Assembly (NCBI GenBank): GCA_964588285.1
Contig: CAZPNX010000041.1
Coordinates: forward strand, 1 to 12,037
Source of the DNA: CAZPNX01 sp964588285
GTDB lineage: Bacteria > Edwardsbacteria > AC1 > EtOH8
Direction of reading: 5' to 3'
Length of the DNA: 12,037 bases
The position numbers and the translations under genes were made by a program. Below, in pieces: positions 1 to 7,735 of the stretch. How positions within the stretch are numbered: position 1 is the first letter of the stretch; each line of letters begins with the position of its first letter. The notes beneath the pieces are model-generated. The model worked only from the letters and a program-made list of their open reading frames with translations, made no database searches and was not told the DNA's origin.

Positions 1-2233
1 TCCCCACCACCCCGTTGGCCGTGGCCGTACCGTAGTTCACCACCCACAGCGGCAGTCTCACCTCCTCCCCGGGGTTGGCCACCCCGTCGTTGTTGCCAGT
101 GGCGTCAGACAGGGAATACCTTTGCAGAATCACGTAGGGGCCATTCAAGCTCTGCACCATGGCATAGCCTTCGTAAGGCTGATAGTTGTGCCGGGTGACG
201 GTGACGTACATGGTGTCGCCGGGTGTCGAGGCCATCACCGGAAGGTTGACGTTCCCCGAAGCGTCGGTATAGGCCGACCAGTGCTCCCCGGCCCGGTTCT
301 TGACCCAGCCGCACACCAGGGCATTCTGGAGGTTGGTAGCTCCATCGTTATCCTTGACGTTGACCGCAAAAGAGCCGGAGTTGGGCGGCACGTTGGGCAG
401 GTGAGTCACCAGGAACTGGTCCGGCTCGCCTGTCCAGAAGTCCATGGCCGGGTCGTTCATCACATGGTAGGCCTCGAAGTAGTAGCGCTTGCGCGAGGTG
501 CTGGTGTGGTTCTCGATCCAGTAGAGCCCGTACTGGGTAAATCGCCCCGGCTCCGGCATCTTGAGGTTAGGCTGCCCCGGCACGCTGTCGTAAATGGCGT
601 CGAAATAGCGCCGCTGCAGCCAGTCGTCCTCGTCCCAGTAAGTTGAAGGCACCGAGCCATAATAAGAAACTCCGGCCTTGTTGGCCGTCCGGGGCCAGGA
701 TTCTCCGAAGCAATCCGAGGAGTACTGATAGTCATTGGCCAGGCAGCAGTGTCCGGCAGCCATGGTGTACATGTCCAGGTTGGTCAAGCTGGACAGGTCC
801 GAGACCGAGAAATTGGCCGGCCCCATGGTCCAGGCCGTTTGGCTGCCGTGGGCCGAGTAGACGGTCCAGGCCCGGCCGGCGTTGACCTTGGACATCACCC
901 TGGCGGTGGCCCCGCTTTCGCTGGATCCTATGATCAGGGTGTCCACAGTGGTATAGCCTTCACGAGCCAATATCTGGCGGCAATATTCGTTGGTGGCGAT
1001 GCCGACCGTTTGATAGCCGGCGTCATAACCGGCGATTAGGCAGGCCTTTTTAAGCCAGGCGGTGCCGGCCGACCCGAAGTTCGCCTTCTCGAACCGAATG
1101 AGTTTGTCCACAGCGGTGTTGGCTTCGGCCGCGGATTTCACCGAGATCCTGGCGTAATACAGGTCGGGCAGATAGCCGCTCTCGTTTGTTTCGGCATAAT
1201 AAAGATCTGTTTGATCAGCCGAAGACGATCCCGTGGCCGAGGCCGGTACTATATCGCTTCCGGTGGCGTTCGGATCGGATATGATGGTCACATAAGTAGC
1301 TACCGGGTTTCTCAGTCTAATGGAATCGTTCACCTGGGCCGCAGACCAGCCGCCGGCCATGTTCATGCGGACCTTGAACCCCTTTTTGGTTTTCCACTCG
1401 GCCAGGGCCTGGGCGGCCGCCGAGAAATTCTGGCCGTAAAAGATGTCGTAGTATATGGGAAGAGAGGGCGGCGCTTTGTAGCCGGCCGCCTGGTAGTTTA
1501 CCGCCATCCTCTGGATCATCTCCTCCCAGGGCTTGGAATAGTTCTTCTCCACTCCGGAGTGGGTTTTCTGCCAGTCGCCTCCGATGAAGTCGACTCGCAC
1601 CCTGATGTCGGCGGCATATCGCACCGTGCCCCTGGCCGGGTTGTACTGGACCGGATACATGCGGACGGTGACTAAGCGGTGGCCCCGGGCCAGCCCGCCC
1701 TCGGCCGAATTGTCGTAGGCCTCGGCCTGGACCGACGGATAGTAGGCGTCGGTATTGTATGTTTTTTCGTCTAAAACGAACTTGGCCGTAGCCCCTTCAA
1801 CCTTCTCGACAGATTCTAAGGCCGGCACGATGCGGTTGTAAATGCCCCACTCGCTTAGTGGAATCTCGCGGTAGTCGGCGCTTACAACCTTTACCTCGAT
1901 CCCGGCCCCCAGGGGGGCCACCAGGACCGCAGTCATCATGGGTAGTTTGGGTTTGCCTATCTCGCCGGTGTAGGCATAGCCTGGAATGACCAGCTGGGCG
2001 AAGTTTTCCTTGTCGGTGCCGGCCCAGGCCTGAGGCACCAATCCGGCCTCCAATCCCTTGATCCCGGCCTCGATGACGGCGCCTGTTGGCGACATCGAAA
2101 GCGCTTTGACCTCCGGGTTTCCCGGTTGCCGGGACTTAAGGCTTATCCAGCGAGATTCGGGCAGATCGGCCGACATGGCCGGAAGAGCAACAAGCAGAGT
2201 AAGGATGCAGACAACGGTAATCCTTGAATTCAT
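1..2233 (-). CDS. Secreted C25 (gingipain-like) cysteine peptidase, 3' end outside window
   Basis: The frame is open from ATG at 2233 to the left edge: 744 codons with no stop, so the C-terminus is missing. Residues 1-22 are a Sec signal peptide (hydrophobic ITVVCILTLLVALPA, likely cleavage after MSA). Residues about 25-250 resemble the C25 propeptide region, and about 255-600 are the peptidase domain. The catalytic pair is visible: His462 in VYSAHGSQTAW and Cys497 in AGHCCLAND, followed by DCFGESW. This matches the gingipain pattern of a GHGS-type His motif and an ACxNGDF-type Cys motif about 35 residues later. After that come an Ig-like/carboxypeptidase-regulatory-like module (about 605-695) and the beginning of a second module with NNDGVANPGEEVRLP. 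The start is supported by GGAGGG just upstream. It is paralogous to the C25 gene at 7736-11536, which has the same module order. Secretion and protein cleavage are inferred from family membership. Specificity (Arg, Lys or other) cannot be read from the sequence. Confidence 0.93.
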   Translation of the reverse strand, partial: MNSRITVVCILTLLVALPAMSADLPESRWISLKSRQPGNPEVKALSMSPTGAVIEAGIKGLEAGLVPQAWAGTDKENFAQLVIPGYAYTGEIGKPKLPMMTAVLVAPLGAGIEVKVVSADYREIPLSEWGIYNRIVPALESVEKVEGATAKFVLDEKTYNTDAYYPSVQAEAYDNSAEGGLARGHRLVTVRMYPVQYNPARGTVRYAADIRVRVDFIGGDWQKTHSGVEKNYSKPWEEMIQRMAVNYQAAGYKAPPSLPIYYDIFYGQNFSAAAQALAEWKTKKGFKVRMNMAGGWSAAQVNDSIRLRNPVATYVTIISDPNATGSDIVPASATGSSSADQTDLYYAETNESGYLPDLYYARISVKSAAEANTAVDKLIRFEKANFGSAGTAWLKKACLIAGYDAGYQTVGIATNEYCRQILAREGYTTVDTLIIGSSESGATARVMSKVNAGRAWTVYSAHGSQTAWTMGPANFSVSDLSSLTNLDMYTMAAGHCCLANDYQYSSDCFGESWPRTANKAGVSYYGSVPSTYWDEDDWLQRRYFDAIYDSVPGQPNLKMPEPGRFTQYGLYWIENHTSTSRKRYYFEAYHVMNDPAMDFWTGEPDQFLVTHLPNVPPNSGSFAVNVKDNDGATNLQNALVCGWVKNRAGEHWSAYTDASGNVNLPVMASTPGDTMYVTVTRHNYQPYEGYAMVQSLNGPYVILQRYSLSDATGNNDGVANPGEEVRLPLWVVNYGTATANGVVG

Positions 2234-2236
2234 GGT

Positions 2237-2242
2237 CCCTCC
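2237..2242 (-). promoter_or_regulatory. Ribosome binding site of the left C25 gene
   Basis: GGAGGG on the minus strand lies 3 bases before ATG at 2233 (GGAGG with 4 bases if the core is taken). The spacing is short, but this is the strongest Shine-Dalgarno match in the window. It fixes the start that gives a clean signal peptide. Confidence 0.75.
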
Positions 2243-2275
2243 AATGTTAAGGATTAATTGACGGCTTAAAAGTTA

Positions 2276-2303
2276 ATTTTACGCCTTTTTTCGTAAAAGT
2301 CAA
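2276..2303 (-). promoter_or_regulatory. Sigma-70 promoter of the left C25 gene with internal dyad
   Basis: On the minus strand, TTGACT (2303-2298) and TAAAAT (2281-2276) are separated by 16 bp; each matches the sigma-70 consensus at 5 of 6 positions. Transcription would start near 2269, giving a leader of about 36 bases before the ATG at 2233. Within it is an inverted repeat, TTTTACG (2277-2283) and CGTAAAA (2292-2298), with an 8-base centre. The repeat fills the spacer and touches both boxes, so it could be an operator. No terminator is evident between the preceding gene's stop (2383) and this promoter, so read-through from the gene upstream is also possible. Confidence 0.65.
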
Positions 2304-2382
2304 TAGGTTTTATGTAAATATTTTCATTCATTCGGCCCGACATCTCCGTTTATGTCCTTTTATGGCTGTTTTCGTAAATTGC

Positions 2383-4920
2383 TTACCAGGCCCCTCTCCC
2401 CAACTCCTGCTGCAGCAGAAAACGGAACTCCTCGTTGTCCGGAGCTGCCCGCACCGCCTCCTGCATGGCCCGGATCATGCCTGCCCGGTCACCCCGGTTT
2501 TGTTCCTTCATGGAGCCGATAAATACATTTTGTCCAATTTTATAGCGGCCTAAAACCAAACTGTCGCCATTGCCGGCGAAGAAAGATTTCGGATCTGCTC
2601 GAAAGTTCAAAACCATAGAGAGATTCCTTTCCCAGTTGGCCGGATCCTTGGCGGACGGATTGAAGTATTCCAAAAAATTAAAATCGTCGCTGCACGGTCT
2701 TTTGCCGGACGTCAACCGGGCGATCCCCTTTTCATCAAGCAGCAGGCAGGCGGCCAGGGCATATGGGTTCTTGTAGAAGAGCGGATCGTCCAGCGATTCC
2801 ACCCGCCTCTTCCATTCTTGGAAATCAACCTGTCGCCTTTTAATCCAACCGATCATGATCCCGTGGGAATGACCCAGCCAAAGGTTTGATTCGGGAAAGA
2901 CCGTTGCGAAGGCGGCCGCCGCCCCGGCGAATTCGGAGGGCGTCAAACCGTGGAAGGGAAGATACTGGCAGATGGTGCCTCCCTCGTTCAGATGCTGGCG
3001 ACACAAAAGAAAATACTCTCTGGTGTATAATTGGGCGCAGCCCAATGTGGGGTGGGTGGGATCAGCCGAGATGAGGTCGTATTTTTGCCAGGTGCGATTG
3101 AGGTAGGTTCTGCCGTCGCCGTCAACGAACTTGATTTTTGGATTGCCGCCCACGCCTCGGTTGAACTCGTTAAAGTAACGGGCGGCCTGCCTCAATCCGG
3201 GAGTGATCTCCACGCAGTCCACCGATTCCACAGAAGGGTGGGAAGCCACTGTGGAGGCGGTCACTCCGATGCCGAATCCTATCACCAAAGCCCTCCGGGG
3301 TTTTTCGCCCAACAGAGCCGGCAGATGGCCCAGCATCTTGACCGCTTTGATGGCGTCGTAAGTGGTGCCCACCACCGCGCTATTGTTTACGTAGCAGGCT
3401 CGGATGCCGGTTCGGCTATCCTCGGTAACTATCACTGTCCCTTCGCCCGTCTCCCGGTAGTAAATGACCTCGTCTTTTCTATCTAGTGTTTTTGCCGCCT
3501 GATCCCCAAATTCCTGCCCCCGGTGCAGGGATGGCGGCAGGATCATGACCGGTTTGGAGATCAATGTCCAAGTCAAGCAGGCGGCAGCCAAAATTGTCCC
3601 CAGAACAAGTTTGGCTAGGCCTCGTCCGGTATTATTTTCGGCCGCGGCCAAAGCGGCCAAAGCCGTCAGCCCGCTTAACAGCCAAATAGACCTGGAAACG
3701 CCGGCCAGGGGGATCAATACTAAACCGGCTAAGGTCGGGCCAACAGCCGAGCCCAGGGTGTTAACCGCCCGCAACCGGCCGATATCGCCTCCCACCTTGC
3801 CCATTCTGTCGGCATAAAGACGGCAGGTTAAGGGAGAACAAAATCCCAGCAGAATTGTCGGGATAATCGCCAGCCCCGCAGTCACCAATACCGGCGGCAA
3901 ATAAATTCTTGCCCAGGGATAGCCCAGCAGGCCGGCCCAGGGAAAAAGGAAAAGGCGGGGGACATTTTCCAGCAGGAACACACCGGAGGCTATGGTGGCC
4001 GCCAAGGCTGCCAAACCGGCATAGAGCCACTGCATCATCTGACGAAGCCGGCCGACCACCGCCAGAAATAATAGATTGCCGGCGAACAGCCCGGCCAGAT
4101 AGACGGCGGCAACCGTAGCAAAGGTATAACTGCTGTTGGGCAGGTAGATGCGCACCGCCCGGTTCCAAACCACCTGAAGGCTCATGCCGACCAAGCCCAA
4201 GGCCAAAGCTATCAGCAACAGCGATGGTTTCTGGTCCCTGGCAGTGGAGCCGCTCTTTTCTTTTTTCGGCATGACTCCCTGTTTTGGACGCCATCTTCCG
4301 CATATAAGAACCGCTCCTATCGCTAGGTTGAGAGACATGGCCGCCGCCAGAGTGCCGGTCTGCCCCAAGTATCTGATGATGAAAAAACCTGCCGCCGCCA
4401 CACCGGCCATGCTTCCCAGCGCTTCAAGGGAATATAAAAGACCGACGCCTTTTCCTATCTCCTTTTTGTCGGCGATACCGGCGCTGGCCGTGGCCGGCAG
4501 CATGCCTCCGGTTGCCACTGCTCCGGGAATCAACGCCGCCACCGCCACCAGATGAGCCGCCAGCTCGGCGGCCACTCCGCCCTGGGGCCAGCGGTAGACG
4601 ATCGGTATCAAAGAAATGAGCGCCAGGCTCCATAGGCAGGAAAAAGCCATGGCCCAATGCAGCCAGCCCACAAGCTTTGGCCGAGCCGTTTTTTTGTCGG
4701 CCAGCTTGCCCAAAAGCCGCGACCCCAGTCCCATGCCCAGCATGAAGGCGGAAAGCACCAAGGCCGATGAACGCAGGGTGGCTCCCAAGGCAAGTGACAG
4801 CATCCGCTGCCATGACACCTCGTAGGCCATGGCCGTAAATCCAGCCAAGAACAAGGACGATGTTAACGCAAGGCCCAACCTGGTGGTTTGGCTTTTAATG
4901 CCTGGCTCCGTTGATTTCAA
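2383..4920 (-). CDS. Fused MFS / spermidine synthase-like membrane protein
   Basis: An 845-residue protein. Residues about 15-455 hold roughly 12 hydrophobic segments in two halves, split by a charged linker at 208-232 (KPKQ..KKEKSG..RDQK region). The first segment (FLAGFTAMAYEVSWQRML) and the following SSALVLSAFMLGMGLGSRL are typical of the 'fused MFS/spermidine synthase' family. Residues about 485-700 are a cytosolic Rossmann methyltransferase-like / spermine-synthase fold: VIGFGIGVTAS (546-556) is the nucleotide-binding loop, VEI (570-572) the acidic strand end, VDGDGRTYL (599-607), then DLISADPTHP and LYTREYF. The canonical spermidine synthase GGGDGG loop is replaced by GFGIGV, so aminopropyl transfer should not be assumed. 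The last about 45 residues (RAGMIRAMQEAVRAAPDNEE) resemble a single TPR helix pair. The start is TTG at 4920 with AAGGAG 10 bases upstream; the next in-frame ATG (residue 31) would cut into the first membrane segment. It has no obvious functional link to the flanking peptidases. Confidence 0.85.
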   Translation of the reverse strand: MKSTEPGIKSQTTRLGLALTSSLFLAGFTAMAYEVSWQRMLSLALGATLRSSALVLSAFMLGMGLGSRLLGKLADKKTARPKLVGWLHWAMAFSCLWSLALISLIPIVYRWPQGGVAAELAAHLVAVAALIPGAVATGGMLPATASAGIADKKEIGKGVGLLYSLEALGSMAGVAAAGFFIIRYLGQTGTLAAAMSLNLAIGAVLICGRWRPKQGVMPKKEKSGSTARDQKPSLLLIALALGLVGMSLQVVWNRAVRIYLPNSSYTFATVAAVYLAGLFAGNLLFLAVVGRLRQMMQWLYAGLAALAATIASGVFLLENVPRLFLFPWAGLLGYPWARIYLPPVLVTAGLAIIPTILLGFCSPLTCRLYADRMGKVGGDIGRLRAVNTLGSAVGPTLAGLVLIPLAGVSRSIWLLSGLTALAALAAAENNTGRGLAKLVLGTILAAACLTWTLISKPVMILPPSLHRGQEFGDQAAKTLDRKDEVIYYRETGEGTVIVTEDSRTGIRACYVNNSAVVGTTYDAIKAVKMLGHLPALLGEKPRRALVIGFGIGVTASTVASHPSVESVDCVEITPGLRQAARYFNEFNRGVGGNPKIKFVDGDGRTYLNRTWQKYDLISADPTHPTLGCAQLYTREYFLLCRQHLNEGGTICQYLPFHGLTPSEFAGAAAAFATVFPESNLWLGHSHGIMIGWIKRRQVDFQEWKRRVESLDDPLFYKNPYALAACLLLDEKGIARLTSGKRPCSDDFNFLEYFNPSAKDPANWERNLSMVLNFRADPKSFFAGNGDSLVLGRYKIGQNVFIGSMKEQNRGDRAGMIRAMQEAVRAAPDNEEFRFLLQQELGRGAW

Positions 4921-4930
4921 GTTGGCTTTT

Positions 4931-4936
4931 CTCCTT
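4931..4936 (-). promoter_or_regulatory. Ribosome binding site supporting a TTG start
   Basis: AAGGAG on the minus strand ends 10 bases before TTG at 4920. The spacing is a little long but usable. No ATG or GTG at a better distance opens this frame, so this site is the main reason for choosing the TTG start. Confidence 0.55.
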
Positions 4937-4947
4937 AGAAATCAAGA

Positions 4948-5043
4948 ACCCTGTGGCAGAGACTACAGGGTATGTATCGGTCCCTTTATCTGATGAAAAC
5001 CTGTTTTTTCAGGGTTATCCTTTAGCAAAGACCAAAAGGATAA
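4948..5043 (-). promoter_or_regulatory. Structured leader upstream of the membrane protein gene
   Basis: Three inverted repeats follow one another in the presumed 5' untranslated region. In transcript order: TTATCCTTT/AAAGGATAA (5035-5043 with 5015-5023, 11-base loop); a small AACC(C)TG / CAGGTT hairpin around six A residues (about 4998-5016); and ACCCTGT/ACAGGGT (4965-4971 with 4948-4954, 10-base loop), just upstream of the ribosome binding site. The first AACCCTG could instead pair with the last CAGGGTT, giving a mutually exclusive fold. This looks like an attenuator or other cis-regulatory RNA, but I could not match it to a known riboswitch class. No convincing promoter was found in front of it. 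Confidence 0.35.
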
Positions 5044-5064
5044 AAGTTTTAGCTGGACATTTAT

Positions 5065-5105
5065 AAATAGACAAAGGCACGATTTGAACGTGCCTTTGTC
5101 TATTT
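5065..5105 (-). terminator. Intrinsic terminator after the M14 gene
   Basis: A perfect 17-bp inverted repeat (5065-5081 with 5089-5105) has a 7-base loop, a GC core (AAGGCACG/CGTGCCTT) and AAA/TTT ends. It begins 22 bases past the M14 stop codon at 5128-5130. The arm ends supply a short U-rich tail in either direction (TATTTATAAA on the minus strand), so it may work in both orientations. It separates the C25-M14 pair from the membrane protein gene. Confidence 0.8.
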
Positions 5106-5127
5106 GCTTTCAATAAAGGCTGATCCT

Positions 5128-7641
5128 CTATTTCAGCACCAAAAGACGCCTGGTGCCGGTGTAGTCCGGGGTGGCCAGCCGATAGAAGTAGACACCGCCC
5201 GACACCTTCTGACCGGACTGGCTCCGGCCGTCCCAGGACACTGTGTGATGGCCCGCCGGCAGCACCCCGGAGGCCAAGGTGGCCACCTTCTGCCCCACCA
5301 TGTTGTACACCCCAAGCTCCACCTTCGTCTCCCTGGGCAATCCGAACCTGATGCTGGTGGCATGGCGCACCGGGTTGGGCCAGGCCGCCCCCAGGCTGAA
5401 TGCTGTGGGGTTCCCGAGCGGAGTCGAGGGTTCCCCGCTCACACCGGTGACGTCCGGCGTCCGGGTGATCCGGATGGCTTTCTGGCTACACATGCCCAGA
5501 AACGTCGGCGCCGTCGCCGCGTCGTAGATCAGCTGGCAGCCCGCCGTCGAGTTCTGCTGGAACCCTATGCTGACGTCGTTGGAGGGGTTGGCGTAGATGG
5601 CGTATTGCAGCACCACGTCGTAGTACGGATGACCCGCCGTCGAGTCGTAGTAGATCACCTGGAATTTAAGCTTAGGACTGCCCCCCAGGTAGGCCACGCT
5701 GTCGTATTCCACGATAAACCTGTGGTTGGCCGCGTCATGGTAGTATCCCACCCACGAACCGCTGGCCGTCAGGTCGTCCCAGAGAGGGAAAACCGCCGGA
5801 ACATTGGGGCTGGACGTCGGCAGGGCCGTGTTGCCGTAGGCGGTGTTGGTGGTCCTGCCGAAGGCCACCCACCCGTTTGAGCACACCGACAGCGAGTCCG
5901 AGTAGACCGCGCCGTACCATCGGAACTGAAAGGGCAGCGCCACCCGGACCGTCTGGTCGTCGCCATTAAGCCCCGTCAGCTGCGTCCCCAGCCCACGGAT
6001 CTCCACCCACTGATACACCGGCGCCCGGGACACCCCGTCAGAGTCCTTCACCGCATAGTAGACTGGCGTGGCCGCGTTGTCCGGCGTCGGCAGGTAGCGC
6101 AGGTCCCCCACCCCGGCGATGACGCTGAAGGTGTCGGTCGAGGCGTAGCCTCCCTCGGCCGTCAGCCGCAGGTTGAATTGCATGTTGTGGCCCACGGGAC
6201 AGGCGCTGTCTAGCTCCACCACGAACGGCTGGGCCGCGTTCTCGGCCGACTTCCTCAGGCAGAGGTCCGGGTATGCCGCCAGCGCCGACACTATGTTGAC
6301 GTAGGGATCCGAGCTGGTCAGCACCGCCTCCACCGACCGGGCCGAGTCGTACATCGACTTGTTCTTCAAGGTGACCAGTAGCTGGGCCGTCTCCCCCGGG
6401 TCAAGGGACATGTTGCCGTTTCCTCCGGAGACCCGATGGCCGGTATGGGCCAGGTAGACTCCGGCCGCCTGGGCGGCCACCAGGTTGGGCATCAGGTTCT
6501 CGTTGAACTGCTGGACGATGATGTTAGTATCGGAGATCGCCTGCCAGAAGCTGGAGCCCACCTCCACCGTGAAGTTGAAGCACTTGGGCTTAAGCCCCTG
6601 CTCCCCGTAAAACCAGTCCTTGGCGTCCCCGTTAGTGTAGTAGTTGATTACTGAGCTCTGGCCCGGCTCGTAGCCGTTATAGGCCACCGCCTCCCGGGCC
6701 AGGTCCCAGAACAGACCGCTGTCCGGGGTGGGGCTGGTGGCGTAGCCCCAGGGGAACATCCACAGATCGCCGTAGCTGTGGTAGTTAAGGTCCATCCTGA
6801 AGGTGCCCTCGCGCACCGCCAAGCCCATGATGGCCTGTATCTCCGGCTCGGAGCCGGCCGAGGGGCCCCGGTAGGTCTCGTCGGCCGGGTCGGGGCTTGA
6901 TCCCAGGTTGTCGTAGCCCCACATATATATGTAATTCCTGTTGGGATCAACCCCGTACGACCCCCCGTTGTTTCGTCGGTTCTTACGCCAACTGCCCGAG
7001 GGATCGGTCTCGTTGTAGACGTAGCCGTCCGGGTTGAGAACCGGGATGATCCATATCTGGCGGTTGTCCACCAGCCAGGTGGCCAGCGAGTCGGTGCCGT
7101 AATTCTGGCACAGGTGCTTGGCCATTCCCAGGCAGATGGAGCAGGTGATCGGCTCCCGGGCGTGGTGCACCCCGTTGTAGAGCACCCCCGGCTTCCCATT
7201 GTTGGCGTTGGGGCTGGAGGAGACCTTGAGGGCCCAGATTATCCTTCCCTCGTGGCTGGTGCCGATGGATTCCGGGGCCGAGGTGATGGCCGGATAAAGC
7301 GAGTGGATGTTGTTGAGCTCCGTCACCGCCTCGGAAAAAGTGTAGTAGGGCCCGAAGGTCTGCTTGCTGTCGCGGAGCAGTTCTTGCAGATAGGCTTCGT
7401 AATCAGGGTTAAGCACTTCGACCCGGTAACCCAGCCTCTTCAGCAGTTCAACCGTGGTCTTTTTGGCAAAGCCCTCGAAGCCGATCCCTTTCTTGACCAC
7501 CATTACCTCTATATCTCCTGCTCCGATCATCGGCCCCAGCGGCTCGAGGCTCGTAGCGTGTACGAAAACCTGCTGTGTCTGGGCGCTCGCCAAGCTTATT
7601 AAGGCGGCTATGGCCAGCAGGACAAACGTTGATGTTTTCAT
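5128..7641 (-). CDS. Secreted M14 zinc carboxypeptidase with C-terminal sorting domain
   Basis: An 837-residue protein, TAG stop. Residues 1-20 are a signal peptide (cleavage ASA|QTQ). About 21-95 are pro-region, and about 96-395 the M14 catalytic domain with its expected residues. Zinc ligands are His160 and Glu163 (VHHARE) and His288 (NYHSYG). Substrate-binding residues are Arg219 (WRKNRR), Asn234-Arg235 (DPNRNY) and Tyr334, and the general base is Glu360 (FNFTVEVG). All are present, so an active carboxypeptidase is expected. Next come a CARDB/NEW3-like Ig module with SLDPGETAQLLVTLKN (about 400-510), a module shared with the neighbouring C25 protein (511-727; DSDGVSRAP, PLWDDL, VGYYHDAA), and a FlgD-like / type IX-like sorting domain (about 747-837) with AWPNPV, VYNMVGQKV, GGVYFYRL and terminal LLVLK. 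No strong Shine-Dalgarno precedes the ATG (AAAGACGG is the best). It follows the C25 gene by 94 bases in the same direction, so co-transcription is possible. Removal of C-terminal residues from peptides released by the C25 enzymes is a reasonable inferred role. Confidence 0.94.
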   Translation of the reverse strand: MKTSTFVLLAIAALISLASAQTQQVFVHATSLEPLGPMIGAGDIEVMVVKKGIGFEGFAKKTTVELLKRLGYRVEVLNPDYEAYLQELLRDSKQTFGPYYTFSEAVTELNNIHSLYPAITSAPESIGTSHEGRIIWALKVSSSPNANNGKPGVLYNGVHHAREPITCSICLGMAKHLCQNYGTDSLATWLVDNRQIWIIPVLNPDGYVYNETDPSGSWRKNRRNNGGSYGVDPNRNYIYMWGYDNLGSSPDPADETYRGPSAGSEPEIQAIMGLAVREGTFRMDLNYHSYGDLWMFPWGYATSPTPDSGLFWDLAREAVAYNGYEPGQSSVINYYTNGDAKDWFYGEQGLKPKCFNFTVEVGSSFWQAISDTNIIVQQFNENLMPNLVAAQAAGVYLAHTGHRVSGGNGNMSLDPGETAQLLVTLKNKSMYDSARSVEAVLTSSDPYVNIVSALAAYPDLCLRKSAENAAQPFVVELDSACPVGHNMQFNLRLTAEGGYASTDTFSVIAGVGDLRYLPTPDNAATPVYYAVKDSDGVSRAPVYQWVEIRGLGTQLTGLNGDDQTVRVALPFQFRWYGAVYSDSLSVCSNGWVAFGRTTNTAYGNTALPTSSPNVPAVFPLWDDLTASGSWVGYYHDAANHRFIVEYDSVAYLGGSPKLKFQVIYYDSTAGHPYYDVVLQYAIYANPSNDVSIGFQQNSTAGCQLIYDAATAPTFLGMCSQKAIRITRTPDVTGVSGEPSTPLGNPTAFSLGAAWPNPVRHATSIRFGLPRETKVELGVYNMVGQKVATLASGVLPAGHHTVSWDGRSQSGQKVSGGVYFYRLATPDYTGTRRLLVLK
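5320..5385 (-). repeat. 66-bp exact repeat, copy in the M14 gene
   Basis: This stretch is identical base for base to 7928-7993 in the same orientation and reading phase. It encodes residues 753-774, which begin AWPNPVRHATS and end LPRETKV: the opening strand of the C-terminal sorting domain. The DNA diverges at once on both sides although the protein domains remain homologous. Confidence 0.95.
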
Positions 7642-7652
7642 GGCCGTCTTTG

Positions 7653-7658
7653 ATTATA
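7653..7658 (-). promoter_or_regulatory. Possible -10 box just before the M14 gene
   Basis: A perfect TATAAT on the minus strand ends 11 bases before the ATG at 7641. No -35-like hexamer occurs at 16-18 bp; that position falls in the GC-rich hairpin arm. If it is used, the leader would be only about 5 bases. It may be chance in a short AT-rich gap. Confidence 0.25.
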
Positions 7659-7678
7659 TGGTTTGTTATTTGGAGTGC

Positions 7679-7709
7679 GCCGGCGCCTGGGATACTCCCG
7701 AGCGCCGGC
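7679..7709 (-). terminator. GC-rich hairpin between the C25 and M14 genes
   Basis: GCCGGCGC (7679-7686) pairs with GCGCCGGC (7702-7709), and inside it GGGA (7689-7692) pairs with TCCC (7696-7699) around a 3-base loop. One C-A mismatch and one G-U pair interrupt the stem, so the whole forms a very stable hairpin of about 14 pairs. It starts 26 bases after the C25 stop at 7736. No run of T follows on the minus strand, so it fits partial termination, mRNA 3'-end protection or an attenuator better than a classical terminator. Confidence 0.5.
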
Positions 7710-7735
7710 TTCTTGGCTAAAAAGTTTTCCGTCCT

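Noticed and set aside
122..646. Plus-strand open frame of 174 codons near the left edge
   Set aside because: The minus-strand frame here encodes the C25 domain end and Ig-like module with clear family motifs, so the plus frame is a shadow.
5041..5070. A promoter for the membrane protein gene just after the terminator (TTGTCT...TAAAAC)
   Set aside because: Both boxes match the consensus poorly and the -35 lies inside the terminator stem; too weak to annotate.
5104..5880. Plus-strand open frame of 258 codons opposite the M14 gene
   Set aside because: It lies antisense to the conserved C-terminal domains, starts in the terminator region, has low-complexity Arg/Gly/His/Val-rich composition, and shows no family resemblance.
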